Shown here in pieces: positions 24,456-37,230 of a DNA stretch of 64,000 nt. Origin of the DNA: Ifrita kowaldi (lineage: Eukaryota; Chordata; Aves; Passeriformes; Cinclosomatidae); the NCBI GenBank assembly GCA_013398055.1, contig VZRS01007545.1:1-64000 (forward strand). The letters are read 5' to 3'. The notes beneath the pieces were generated by a model. The model did no database searches and was not told the DNA's origin. It was given only the letters and a program-made list of their open reading frames with translations. The position numbers and the translations under genes are program-made. Position 1 is the stretch's first letter. Every line of letters begins with the position of its first letter.

Positions 24456-27400
24456 CTAGCTGTCTCCAATGGAATATTCTTTCTCTACAGTCCCCTTTCT
24501 GTTTATCCAAAAGTTGCACTAGCATGTCAAGATATATGAATATACTATGTCTCCAGTGTAGCTTCTGAATGACTGTTTTCCAAAACAGTGTTTTCATTAC
24601 TTACCTAGAACACTCATTCCTTGTCCTCAGATCAATTAACTTACCTTCAGCTGTTTGAAAGCTTGCTTGGTGGGAAAGTTACCATTTAACTGAACAACAC
24701 TGATCAGTCTGTGATGGTAACCTCCCCTGTTATTTACTGTCCTGACCATCTTAATGCTATTTATAAATTCAGACAGGCAAGGTTTTATATTATTGTCTAC
24801 ATTCTTGATAAAATTATTAAATAGCACTTCAAGTACCTGTACCTTGAGATAAGTTCCCACAAACTGATGAATTTTCATGAACAACTATGTTTGGGAAAGC
24901 CTTAGTATTTTTTATTTATATATAATGCCGATTTTTAACCGAGCATCAAGAGTAATTAGGTCAAATATGCTGATGAGAGTCAGATTTACAGTCCTTTCTT
25001 ATCAGTGGTTTGAACAAGAAGAAAAAGGTAAACATGTACATGCAATACACTTTTTTTTGTGTCAACATTTTCAGTTTATTGTCCTTTCACATGATGACTA
25101 CAAAGGTAGCTTAATGGAGTATCAACAATTCTCAGATCATTTGGATTAGAGCTGAGTCGCAGATCTCAAGAGATAACAAGGAAAGTGGAATCTTTTCTGA
25201 GTAAGTGGGTTTCTAATTGGGTTATGGGCTGACCAGAAATAATGACAATATCAAACAATATTAATCTAAATGAGCTAGAGTTAGACATGAAAAAAACAAA
25301 ATATGGTAAGATCTGTGAGGGATTGGAAGAGCAAAAGTATGAAGGATGATGATTAGGCAAGGACCATTACAGAGTGTGATCTAGATTACATGGTGAAGTG
25401 GTCCATTCAAAAGTTAATTTGAATGCTATCAAATGAAAATATAGTGGTGAGCTACATAGTGGAATAACTTGCTGACTGGAAGGATAGCAAAGCCTTTGGA
25501 TGCATTAAAAGGGGGACAGAAAGCAGCATAAGTAATTATGTAGATGCTATGTCAACTGGGAGGCTGATATCAGAACAAAGTTGTTCAGCCAGTACCTACA
25601 TATTTAAAAGATTTCACAAAGCTTTAAAAACTTAATGAGGTACAAGAAATAAAAATGAGATGCAGTAAGATAGTGTGACTTGTTTCATATCGTATATTAA
25701 TCCATTGGTCCATCAGTAAAACTGTGAAGAGTAGGTTGTGAAATTGCTATTTTGTACCACTTTGTCTGTCCTAACTTCTCTCCATTATTCTGTCTGTCTT
25801 CCCATCTTCAGACAGCGCAGAATCAAGCACGGACTGCTAGAAGATAAGGAAGGACCAAAGGAGGCTCTAATGTTGAACCCTAGCTTTTACTGGTTCTTGC
25901 ACATCAACTCTAAATATCTTTCCTGGATTTAAGTTTTAAAGCAGGTGCCTTTATATTGCCATAACTGAGATCACTGACTTATTCTTAATTAATTGGAAGA
26001 TCATGCTCAGGTATACAGAAGGTCCCTTGCAACTCTGGTGTGATCCATTAATCTCCTGAATTGAGACTGATTGCTACTAGAAATGAAATCTCCTAAACCA
26101 AATTTTCAGTATGCAGGTGATCTCATGGCAAATGCATCAAGTGGAACTGAATTCTTTTGCATCTCATGGTAAATGTGAGATGTATTTAGATAATTTAACA
26201 TTTCCTTCTTGGTCTGCTCACAGCACTTTCACAGATTTAGTAAATGCATCTACGGACTCTATAATTTCTTTTCCATGTTATATGCTTATTAATTTAATAA
26301 TGAAGTGGAAGGATGATTAATCACACTGTAATTAATGTAATAATTCTGTTTTCAAGGTACTTTTGACAAGCTTCTTTTCCCAGTTTAGAACCAAGTCTTT
26401 TTAACAAAGACAGCCATATAAAATTCTCATCCGCTGTTAATTTAGTTTATCACAGAGTTATACCCAGTTGACCAGGTACTATCTCTGTAAATCTAATGAA
26501 CAGTTTAGGCCTTTTTCTATGTCATCGCCTTTGTATTTTCCTTCAGAAATTGTCCTGCCTGTCTCCAAATAGCTTCCTCAAAAGACTTTTCTTTAAAAGC
26601 CAGACAAAGATTAACTTGATCATGCTTGCTAAGTATCTCATGATATTCTCTCACCATTCAACTCCAATAACTCATGAGTCTGGTTTTTCTACCATTATCA
26701 TCACACAAAATCCATCAGAATTTAATTTTATATGCGGTACAGAACCCAAAATTAAAAAAAAAGGTATCTGTTTCCTACTTCATGGTAGCCTTGTACTCAA
26801 ATCAAGAAGGGGGCAAAAAAGGTACCTTTAGGTACCCTTAAGGTACGGAGGTCATTTTTGCTAGTACAGCAATTACTATGTTAATTCCTCTCACTTAAAT
26901 TGCTACCTAATGGCTTGTTGGTAGCTGCAGCTCATGTTGTACAATTAATTTCGTTCTGAGGTGCTGTTAGCAGCTCAGAAGCACAATGGCTGACTGCTAA
27001 AGAAGAGAAAAGACTGGACCCTTTATTCATGCCACCTAATCTGTTTGCAATAACATTTGTCCAAGGATTTTAATCTGCATAATCAGGAGCTTGGGTTAAA
27101 AATACCCACCCCCTCACAAAAAAGACCCAGAACATTATCAGGGCATGATTCACCTTATCCTAGCAGTAATGTGACAATGCTGATGATCCAGATTCAGGGT
27201 TTATAAAAATAAAAGCTGACCACGAACACCTGAAAAAAACTTTGTATTTCTAAGTATAAAATTCCTGTCATCAGACATAGATATCCACAATGCACCTGCC
27301 TGTTTCAGTCCACTTTGCAGTCAGTAGACAAAAATAGGCCCCTCAAGGACATAAGCCTTTTCTTCTGAGGTAGGCAGATAGGTAAGAAGGTAAAAGTAGT

Positions 27401-28439
27401 CAGGTGAATTTTTGCAGATGGCTGAAATAAAGATGAGATAAATCATACCCCATTTGTTCTATAGGTCACATAGACCTATCTTTGAAAAGCTGCAGCTGTG
27501 TTTATGACTTCTGTACAATATTGTGATATAAATTTATAGTGTTTCATCATTATGAAAAATAGATAAAATCACTATTCAGACCTCAGTTCCATGCCAGAAT
27601 TCAGTCTGCCTCAATGCAGTTATTCAAGATAGTAGAAGCCATTGTAAATGCCACGTTTTAAATAAAAATTATATAAGGAAATGTGCAGTCTTTATGATTT
27701 ATAGAATTCATTGAAAAAACCAAAAAAAAATCCAGGTTACAATATCTCTTCAGTAGCTGCTTTGCAAGGACCATTTTGCTTGTTACTTGACATTATTTCT
27801 TCAGGTGATAGAACAATTTAGTGTGCGATTTGCTATTGCCAAAACACCAGATCATAATCAGACATTCATTCTTTAAATATTGAAACAGTGTACTGAACTT
27901 TTTTGAATTTCATATTTGCAAAAAAACTGTTATAGCTACACTTCCTATCTAATTCCTACATATCTCCTGTAGTGCCTGGTTCATTCTGAAACTTCCTTTT
28001 TTGATCACTATCTGGCAACAGAGTTATGGACAGGACTTAGTTCAGTGTTTAGTCCAATACTACATCTCTCTTCTACCAAATAAAAAGAATTAGGTAATAC
28101 ATGGGGAAACATTTGAATTTTTTTTCCTCACGTGTTTACTGAATCTGCTACAAACACTGTGAATTTTATGCTGGTAACTGATCACTAGAATGGTACTTGA
28201 CTGGTGAAGAAAAAGAAAGAGAAAAAGAGGGAAAAAAAGGAGTGAACTTCCCACCCTTCTGAATGGCTGGTTATAGTTTCATATCCCTGTATTACCTTGA
28301 AACAACATGACAGCTGAAGGAATATATTAAGCTCCATAGTTTGGACTCTGATACATGAATGCATCTTCTTCTAATACCAAAATGAGCTAAGGAACTGAGT
28401 CAGGAAAATATATACATATATATTTAAATCTGGTCATTA

Positions 28440-28472
28440 TTACTATTATTATTATTATTATTATTATTATAG
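28440..28472. repeat. (ATT)n microsatellite
   Basis: About ten ATT units with one ACT interruption near the start, flanked by AT-rich sequence. Confidence 0.9.
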
Positions 28473-28608
28473 TAGATCACAGAATTTTAACATCCTCCAG
28501 CTCTAACATCTACTGTACATACTCTGTAATGAAATAATAAATTCAGTTTGTTCACAGATAAATCAATATTAGATCCCTTCTGGGGCTAAACTGTTTCTGT
28601 TAGTGAAT

Positions 28609-28638
28609 AAAAAAAAGGAAAAAAAAGGAAAAAAAAGG
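28609..28638. repeat. Three tandem copies of A8GG
   Basis: Units 28609-28618, 28619-28628 and 28629-28638 are each AAAAAAAAGG, identical. A short purine-only minisatellite. Confidence 0.9.
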
Positions 28639-28974
28639 ATCAAGAGGCAGCTAAAACTAGCAAGAGCTAAGAAAAGAACTAATCAGCTTCCAGCTTGGCA
28701 TCTCAATGCTCAATGCCAATATGCAAAATCTACAATTCTGAAACAAACTAATAAAAAAATTAATCTTGCAGTTCAGTTTGCCTAGGGTAATAGAGCGACG
28801 TTTTCCAGCTATTTTTATGGAAAACAACATCAATAGGGACTCATGTGATGAAATGTACTACAATAAACAGTTCAGATTCTACCAGTGGTCTTTATCTCAA
28901 AACACACAGAACTTTAAGCAAATATTCTTGCCCAATTTTTAGGCAAGATTTATTCTGCCTCAAGATCCACATTA

Positions 28975-29230
28975 TCATGCAAGAACAACTTTCCCCATCC
29001 CCAAGGAGGTGCCTGATGCCCAGGCCTGGGCCTGCCCTGCTGCCCGTGCAGCTGCACTGCTCCTGGCACCAAGGCAGCTACTGGTTCTTGCTGCACCTAT
29101 CTCCTTTGTTAGACCTAAATCTCATTCTCCTGCTGAAAGGGATCCTCATGCTGTTCATGCACTTGCACCCTGAAGCTCTCCCTTCCCTCTGACCTTGTCT
29201 GGTCGCTTTGCATTTACTTCATTGCTGCCT
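28975..29230. other. G/C-richer block of unknown nature
   Basis: It stands out from the AT-rich surroundings with strings such as GCCCAGGCCTGGGCCTGCCC and GCCCGTGCAGCTGCACTGC. A plus frame crosses it but gives only a leucine/proline-rich, low-information peptide. Options are an old repeat, a regulatory block or a retrocopy remnant. I do not recognise it. Confidence 0.35.
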
Positions 29231-29951
29231 TGTGATCCATCTGATTTTGCAATCCCCAACTACTGATGGTTCCACTTCCAAAACGGAATTAAATGCCTTA
29301 CACTTAAAGCGCTAATTGCCTAGTAATGAAACCTTTAATCATCAGGTGATTAAAATTCTAATCACTAAAAGGCTTGTGGAAATCCACTACATAATGCTGA
29401 AGATCAATTTCTAAGTTTTTTTAACATATGCTTCCAGTGCAAATTGCCTTATGTTGTAGAGATGAACAGTGCAGTATGTGAAATGTGAAGTTCTTCAATA
29501 CATCCTGTGCTGAGAAAAAGGTTGAAAAAATTGAAGGGTGCAGCTGTAACTGTGAAATATATTTAATGTTAGGTTAATTTATAAGGGGATTTTCTTTTTA
29601 ATCTTGTTTCGAAGTCACTAGGAAAAAATATGTTCCTGCATTAACTTCCCAGCAACTAAAAACAGATTCATGAAATCTGCTTTTCCAATCAAATGGTAGA
29701 TGAAAGCTGAAAATACAGCTTGAAAAATATCTAGAAGGGACTGTAACTGTTTTGCCATATTGAATAAGAAATAGTAGCTATTGTGCACACAAATCAAATC
29801 TCTTCATCCTACAATTTTGCAATGAAGTTTAGCACACAGATTCCAAATTAATGTGCTAGACAGTAATGACACTACCAGCTCAATGAGCCACAAATGAAGA
29901 AGGATTCACCAGACAGAGGAAGCCATCTGCTACAATCTACTGTATCCACAG

Positions 29952-29971
29952 AAAAAAAAAAAAAAAAAAAA
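29952..29971. repeat. Poly(A) run, 20 bases
   Basis: An uninterrupted run of 20 A. I looked upstream for a retrocopy or LINE tail and saw none, so it is called a simple repeat. Confidence 0.85.
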
Positions 29972-30658
29972 GGTCTATATTTGAAAAGTTCTCAGTTCTC
30001 TACACTCAAAGACGTCTGTATGCACCAGTTCTTGGCGTTTCATAACCACCCATTAGCTGGCACAGAGCAGTGGGAAATCCACAGCCTGATGGAATGGATT
30101 TACAAAGCTGTGTTTAGGAACAAGACAGGTATCTCTGAGGACTTGCATTTTTTCACAAAGGTATGTTTGAATATGCATTAATCATTTGTGGTTATATTAT
30201 ACTGGTAGCAAGCAAATACAAAACATGCATCAGAATGCCAGCATCTGACATTGGGCAACCACAGCTGGTACAAGGCAAAGGAGGAGCTCTTCTGCATTCC
30301 TGAACCCCCAAAATTTCCCTCTATTTCCTTATTCTATGGTTTCATGGCTTGTCAGGCTTTGACACGGCCGTATCTTACGTTTGTCCTATTTGTCCTTTGC
30401 ATTTCTAGCAAAACAAGTGCTTCATGTACTTTTTGTTGCCATGCTATGGCTCCCCGGACTCACCAGCAGACCAGGCAATTCAGCTGCCAGGAGTCCTATT
30501 AAGCATCACACAATTCAGGGCAGATATAAAGGCATGTAAGGGACATAATGGCTTTGGAGGCTCACAAACATTTCTAATGTTTCAGCATATTGCCCTATCA
30601 CTTCTGTATTGTTTAAAGCATTTTCAGTCTTTCAGATGAAGAGCATGATGATGATTCT

Positions 30659-30720
30659 TTACCTCCCTTTATTTACCTCCCTTTACCTTTCCTTTATTTC
30701 TGTATTATAATACAGAAATA
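30659..30720. repeat. 14-bp tandem duplication next to a 26-bp perfect palindrome
   Basis: TACCTCCCTTTATT-type units repeat with a 14-bp period (ACCTCCC at 30661 and 30675). They are followed at 30695-30720 by a 26-base perfect palindrome with no spacer; its left half is TATTTCTGTATTA. Confidence 0.85.
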
Positions 30721-33700
30721 TCAGGAAATAGAAAGGAATTAACAGACATGAAAAAAATGGTTTGTTATGGTCAATGGGCAGGTTTGTGGAGACAAATCTT
30801 CAAAAGCTACAAGGCACAGCCTCACACATCTCGAAAATTACTGTATAGATTCAACTTAAACTAATTCTGAAAAGCAATTAAAGTACATAGTTTTAATCTG
30901 TAAGAAACAGAATAATTTTAAAACCGAAAGAACTAGTGAAATGAGTTACATATAAGTTTATGCTACTGTTTAGTGTATTCTTAACCCCCAAATAAATTTA
31001 AACTGGAAAGAGAAAAACGTAAATTACAAGCCAACAATGTTTTTTTCATTTGTAATAGTCTTGTATTGAAGGTACTATAGGTACTGCTGCCTAATTTACA
31101 ACTGCTTTTATATTTGCATTGACATTATCTTCATAATAATAGTTTGTCAGTGATTGGAGACATCTCCCGAATGAAAGACAATATATAACTAAATTCCATT
31201 CTATTCTGGCCCATTTGTAAAGGTCAGCTAAGCAATGAATCAATGCAGTACTAGAAGGGGGCAGTTCTCTTGAGACTGGGGATATCAAAAGGGCTGACAA
31301 ACTGGAGTTTGGCAAAATCAATTCAATACAGGAGACGTGGCAAATCCAGGCCTCCTACGCTAAGCTGGTTGTTTTGCACTGATATCAAGGGAGTAGAAGC
31401 TGCTTACATCAGGTTTGAATTATACTCAACACAACAGTTGTCTGGGATACAAATTTCTCCAAACAAATGGAGTTATACTGAGGATCAGTCTGGCTACATT
31501 GCTTAGAACTTCAGGCTACCTGCTTGATTGTTTGTGTCACAACTGCTGACAGTCATAGATTGCAATATAATAGGACCTCACTCTTTATGGGTCTGGTCGT
31601 AGAATTTTCAGCGCCAGCTTTGTTTTCTTTTATAGAAATCCCTGGGGTTATGTTCTTTGAAGAGTAGGTCAGTATTCTAAGTTGTTGTCTCACTTATGAC
31701 CTGCTTACTTTTACTAGATCAGGTTCAACACAATAAGCTGAAAAATCAAGATAAATATATTCTTTGCTGAAAAACATTATTTAAAAAGATACTGTTACAT
31801 GATTATTCTTTAAAACAATATGTGTTGGAGGCTAAGGATTGGTTGAGATATAACATTTGACATTTAGCTCCTTGAAACACTAGGTATAAAAAGTATATCT
31901 GGTACTTAAGTCTGAGTCCTCTATAAGTAGCTTTATTTATTATTTTCTTTACCAAATCTCTTCAGCTTGCTTGTGAAGTCAAGTTCTACACTCTTTAACT
32001 GTGCAGCTAACACTTTAGTTCCTCTCTTCCATTTTGTTATAAGATTTCCTATACAGCTTTTCTGCATTCTGATGTCTCATTATGTATACAGCGAAGGTGG
32101 AAATATCCGGCTGCCTCTGAAACATTTGAAAATATTACACACAGACATCTCTATTATTGGAATAGCTCCCTTCATCCTCTAGAAGCACGCTTCTAAAGAG
32201 CTTTTTACTACATTTTGTATTATACTCTATTTTTATAATGGTCTAGATGTACCCTTGGCTGATTTCTGGATTTGCTTTTATTAAGGATTGAAGTTGTATT
32301 TTAGTTCCAGATTTTCGCTTTGCAGCCCAAATATTCTGTCTGGTTTTCATCTGCTTTAGCATGCCCTTGATTCTCCCAACCACTCCTGTTTGGTGCTCTG
32401 ACCTAAATTCTGTTTAAGCCTTTCCCTGTTTGAGAAAACTGTGTTGTTTGCAAATTCTTTTTTTTTTTCTCATCGCATGGCTGTCACAGATTTATCTAGA
32501 ACTATGTGCATACCACTGTTTGTGAAGTAATTTCACTTGTTCATGGAATTCTAATATAAGTATAACATCCTGCCTTTTTTTTTGCTGAAGTTGTGGCATT
32601 CTTTTCTCCTTCATCTTTTTTTGTCTCCCTCGCTCTTTCCACTGCCTTAGATTGTCCCTCCTGAGGATCTTGTTTATTAGTGCCAGCTACGTTATCTTGA
32701 TTTTAATCACACTACACTTATCTAGTAGTTCCTGATTTCTGACTGAACCAGCAGCTCCCTTCAGTAATTTCATTCCTCTCCCCTGATGCACACTTGCTTC
32801 TGCTTTATGGGCATTGACAAAATGCTGGGCAATCAGACCTTTTACCAGCCAGACTTCAAACTGCAAATACCTAATCTAACTTTAATGGTTGAAGTGTGTG
32901 TGTAGGGGGTGACTGAAATGGCTTTGTTTTTCCAATCCATCACTATCTTAGTTACTCAGCAGGGCTCTTAAGCCACTACCAGACTGTCACCTGAGAGAAA
33001 GCTGGGTCAATACTCAGGTTTACAAAAGGTGCAAGCTGACAATATTAAGTATATTTAGTATTGTGTGATTTTCTGCAGAAAAATGTGTGTTCAAAAGAAA
33101 TGCCCTATTATGTTGCAGATATAAATAAACAACAGTAACAACTAGGGGTTCAGGCAGAACTGACAATTCTCATTTCTTGATCATTCCTTAGAAATGTGAG
33201 CAAAGCCCCCCACCCAGAAAAATTTGAAAAATTTTTTTGTTACTAGCATGATTTTAGCAGCAGCTACTTGTAACAATGTGCAAATCACCTTCCATTTCAG
33301 TCCCAACCAAATATGCAGCCTGACCATGGCTTAAATAATTGAAGGGATTTATTGCTTTTGTATATGATACTACCATTCTAGAGTCATCTGAAGTGACATA
33401 GACCAGAACCAACCAGACAGACATAAAAGAGTGTCTAAAATCCTGTCCTTACTCTGGAAAAAAGGCAAGAGTCTTCTTATTTTTAAATAAGGGTTTCCTT
33501 ATTTATTTGAACAAGCTATTCTACTTCACAGTAGTCAGTTTCTGCAATGATAATCATAAAATTTAAGTGCAAATAGATATCACAGTTATATGCTATCGTA
33601 AGTATAGGAAATAATATAGGAAATTTGCAACTGTATAGCTTTTTACATGAAATACTATACTGCAGCAAACGTTATTTTCTTTTTCAACTTTACCATGCAT

Positions 33701-34684
33701 TTCTGGCTATTATGCATCTGTCAAACAACACAGCAATTCTGGATTAGGAAGCTGAATGTACTAGGGTATATAAAACAAACCTCTATGTCCCTAAAAAGAA
33801 AGAAGCTTTTGCATATAGGGAAGAGCTTCCAATTTCTGACAGAAGGTGAAGAGCTGGCACGTTCATCTTTAAGCTTAACAATAAATTGAAAGGCAGAAAA
33901 AGAAACTGCAGTTTCTTTTGTGAAAAATATGTATGTAGAGAAGCCATTTAGAAGCACAGGCAGAGCAATGTGATGATCTGCAGTTGTGGTGAGAGCTTTT
34001 GGCCCTCTGAGCATACTGCCAGCTGCTTATGCAAATTATGAGGCATTTTTCTCATACCTGTGGGCATCCTCCCTTATGATCTGTCTGTACCAACTAAAAC
34101 CATATTCTCCAGGTACCCTGACACACCGCACTGTGTGAAGTGCACATATGCTTCCATCATCAGAGTTAGCAGGGAAATATTCATGCATATGTATCAACTG
34201 CCCACTGCTAATTCAGGTGCTAATCAAAATGAAAATAAAATTAATTAGACTTGGAGGAGGGCTTTGTTTTGATCTCAGTCCAATACAAATCAGAAATAAT
34301 ACAGCTGAGGCCAGCAGAGTCATCCTTATACTGACTCAGTGTGAGATCAGGCCCAGGTCCATGGTGTCTGCAATAAAAGTTTTTATTTTTGCCTAGCTGA
34401 GTTTATAGAAGCACTCAATGTTCTTGGTTTCCTTGCCCAGAGAAAAGGGATTTCATTACCTGAAAGTGGCAACTGTAAAGATTTTAAAACCTATCACTGG
34501 ATATTTGTAGAAGCATACATTTGTCTCCTTTACATTATCTTAGCTACTGGTTAATGCATATCATGTTATATAATGCAGTCAACAAAGGGAGCTCTGAATG
34601 GAGTTTTCCTGTGCCAGCACCTCTGCTGAAGTCAGTATGATTACATTTGCAGAAAATACAGCCTTTTCTTTATTTGTCTCTCTC

Positions 34685-34702
34685 TTTTTTTTTTTTTTTT
34701 TT
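34685..34702. repeat. Poly(T) run, 18 bases
   Basis: An uninterrupted T run following TCTCTC. No element attached to it is recognised on either strand. Confidence 0.85.
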
Positions 34703-35050
34703 CCTTCTGTACTGGGACAAATACCCTACTTATCCAACATCAAGTACCAAACCCTTTGTAATTGTCTTGCTTAGGACAGTTCAATTTTGGTTTCCTATCC
34801 AGAGGTGCGAATGTGAACTGAAGAGCACAAAAATGCAAAACATTCTTCATATACTACCAGATCATACAAGACTGGGAATCTATGTTTCCTCTCTCAAGCG
34901 TAATTACAAGGCATTTTAGGTGTTATGTAGTGCAATCTCATTCACTCCCACTCACCAGTTTGCAACCCCTGTAAGGTTTGAATTTGTATTTAGTCTGAGG
35001 CAGCATTTGGTCATCTTTTTTTAGTGTGTGTCAAGGTTTTGCTACTCGGT

Positions 35051-35103
35051 TACCACCAGGTGGTAGCATTTTAAAACATTGCTCTTATTTTAAAACAGCT
35101 ACC
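35051..35103. promoter_or_regulatory. Hairpin-forming repeat overlapping a CTCF-like core
   Basis: TACCACCAGGTGGTA (35051-35065) is an odd-length palindrome. Its CCACCAGGTGG core matches the CTCF consensus except that the usual GGC after the core is GGT. Overlapping it, GGTAGCATTTTAAAA (35062-35076) pairs with TTTTAAAACAGCTACC (35088-35103) as a 14-pair stem with a small internal loop and an 11-base loop. The site call is inference from motif only. The palindrome and stem are visible. Confidence 0.35.
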
Positions 35104-35839
35104 CTGTATTATTATTTGGCATTTTTTCTGTGGTTTCTTGAGGAGGTTAGTATTAAGATGGTTGGCATGGTAACCTAGTTTAGATCAAATTGTCATGTGG
35201 ACAGTTGAAGCAAGAACTAAGACAGAGACGTGGAAAGACTTCCATCCGAAGAGAGACTGAGAACACTGGGATTGTAGAGCGTCCCACTTTACATTCTCAT
35301 ACTGCAAGAAAAAGAGATTTCAGCATGAAGAAAATGCAGCAGAAGCAAATCGAGTAAAAAGAAAAGTTTTTCTTGCTTCTAACATGATAATTATTGACAG
35401 AAGTTATTTTATTCAACTTGGCAAAAGTAAATATAGTTTTTAACATTACTGACTATATCTGCACAGTATATAAAATACATTGTAATAGAGAAATACTTTG
35501 AAACTTCAAGGCAGAATTATAACCATTAAACCCCTTTGTAAGTAAATTTGCAAAATTCCTTGCATCTGCCCTTGAAACCTTGGTGGGGTTTTTTTACATG
35601 AATTGAGAGAAAGTATGGGATTTGATGCACCACTTACAAATTTTTTTTATGTCCACTGGAAGGGTTTTCATTGGTGACTGATGAGAAGAGATAGAAAGCT
35701 ATTTTCAACCACTACACTGCTGACTCTTCAGCTTATGTTTTAGGCTTTGTTTGATGTTTTTTCCTCCTGCCTACACTATGATCCCAGAGAATAATAAAGC
35801 TTTTAGTAATGAAAGAATAATGAACCAGAACTGTGACTA

Positions 35840-35871
35840 GAAATTTTGCTACTTGGAAATTTTGCTACTTT
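35840..35871. repeat. 16-bp tandem duplication
   Basis: GAAATTTTGCTACTTG (35840-35855) is followed directly by GAAATTTTGCTACTTT, with one mismatch at the last base. Confidence 0.9.
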
Positions 35872-37063
35872 CCCATCAGCTCTTTCTTGCTTTTCTCTGA
35901 TTGCATTTTATCAGTTCTGGCACTCCAACCCCTTTTTTGCTGCTGCTTAGGTACCCTTTCCTTCTGTTTTTTGCTCTTGACATATTCCCAGGGTGGTACA
36001 GCCATGCTGAGACAGAAGCCATTTAGGTAACAAAGGATGAAATGCAGGCCTCAAGTGAGGAAGTAAAATTCTGAAAGTGATAGAAAATCGAAATACATAA
36101 TTTACACAGGATGTGCAGCAGGCAGTAGTTGTGCAGGGATAACTACAGACTACAGCCTTGGAGAGTAGATCATGTTGTGACTTGCTGGAACATTTCAGAT
36201 GAGTGCACTGCAACTTGAGCAATGATTATTTTTATTGGTAGACACAGTAGTATTGTTATCTGAGAGGATATACTCAAACAAAAATAACTAATTACATTTA
36301 GCTAAATCTAGCTTAAATCTATTGAACGTTGCTTGTTTTGGCAGAGAAATAGGACAGAAACTGCCCGTGTGGTTTAGCAACTTTTTTGCATTCTTTCTGT
36401 TAGAATAATTTCCTCCAGTTTTGAAGACAGCTTGTTTCCATGAATTAGCTGGGGAGGAATAAAATACTATTGAAAGAGAAGTAACTGTGTTTCCCAAGTA
36501 TCCAGTTTCATCAGAGGTGCAGAGCACTACCTCTTAAGAAGTTTACCCCCATATTTGAGCTGTTATGTAAGCTAGCAATATTTTGCTCCCACAACAGAAT
36601 TTTTCCTTCTTAAAAATAAAATAAAGATCTTACATATATGAGTGTACTGAAAAGTGTTAAATTTTCCTTTCTCTTCCTATCAACTAAATTAAGTGTTAGC
36701 AAGTTTAAAATTTATTTCATGCATTAATTAGAAAAGGTTGTAGTTCTTACTCTGCATTAGGATAAAATGGGTTTTGCCCTCTTTTACCCTTTTCTTTCAG
36801 TTAGGAAGATGAATCTTTTATCTAGTTCAGTTAAAGATACTGCCTCCTATGTTGCTCCTCCTGGATTGACGAGAATGCAAACATACTATCTTGAAATTGT
36901 ATTTTATTCACAAACTTGTGGAATCCTTAGCCGTTCCTATAAAGAATCAAAAATTAGAGATTGAAATGCATTCAACCTGTGTATATATGTTAAGCCTAAT
37001 TTAAACTAATGTCCTAACAGCAGAACCAATATTGTAAACTCAATATTGTTTTTATTTTCAAAG

Positions 37064-37230
37064 ATTCATAGAATGGTTTGTGTTGGAAGGAACCTTAATG
37101 ACCATCTAGTTCCAACCCCTCTGTCATGAGCAGGGGCAGTTTTCACTAGGCTGCGTTGCTGAGAGAGCTCCATCCAAGCTGGCCTTGAACACTGCCAGGG
37201 ATGGGGCATCCACAACTTCTCTGGACAATT
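37064..37230 (-). mobile_element. CR1 LINE 3' end
   Basis: The plus strand reads ATTCATAGAATGGTTTGTGT, TGGAAGGAACCTTAATGACC, ATCTAGTTCCAACCCCTCTG, TCATGAGCAGGGGCAG, then CCATCCAAGCTGGCCTTGAA and GGGATGGGGCATCCACAACT before CTCTGGACAA. This is the reversed terminal ~165 bases of CR1 and is well preserved, so among the younger copies here. It is 5'-truncated before any coding sequence. Confidence 0.95.

Larger units (their letters stand above)
24456..37063. other. 12.6-kb repeat-poor stretch
   Basis: No supported gene. The longest frames (115 codons at 28845-29192, 111 at 26496-26831) have no family motif. Contents I can name, listed separately where useful, are an (ATT)n tract at 28440-28472, three A8GG units at 28609-28638, a G/C-richer block at 28975-29230, A20 at 29952-29971, a 26-bp palindrome at 30695-30720, T18 at 34685-34702, a hairpin at 35062-35103 and a 16-bp duplication at 35840-35871. 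Such a long stretch without young repeats in repeat-bearing bird DNA may include constrained non-coding sequence. Confidence 0.5.

Noticed and set aside
29952..29971. A20 run as a possible poly(A) tail of a processed pseudogene
   Set aside because: No recognisable coding sequence, AATAAA signal or target duplication upstream or downstream.
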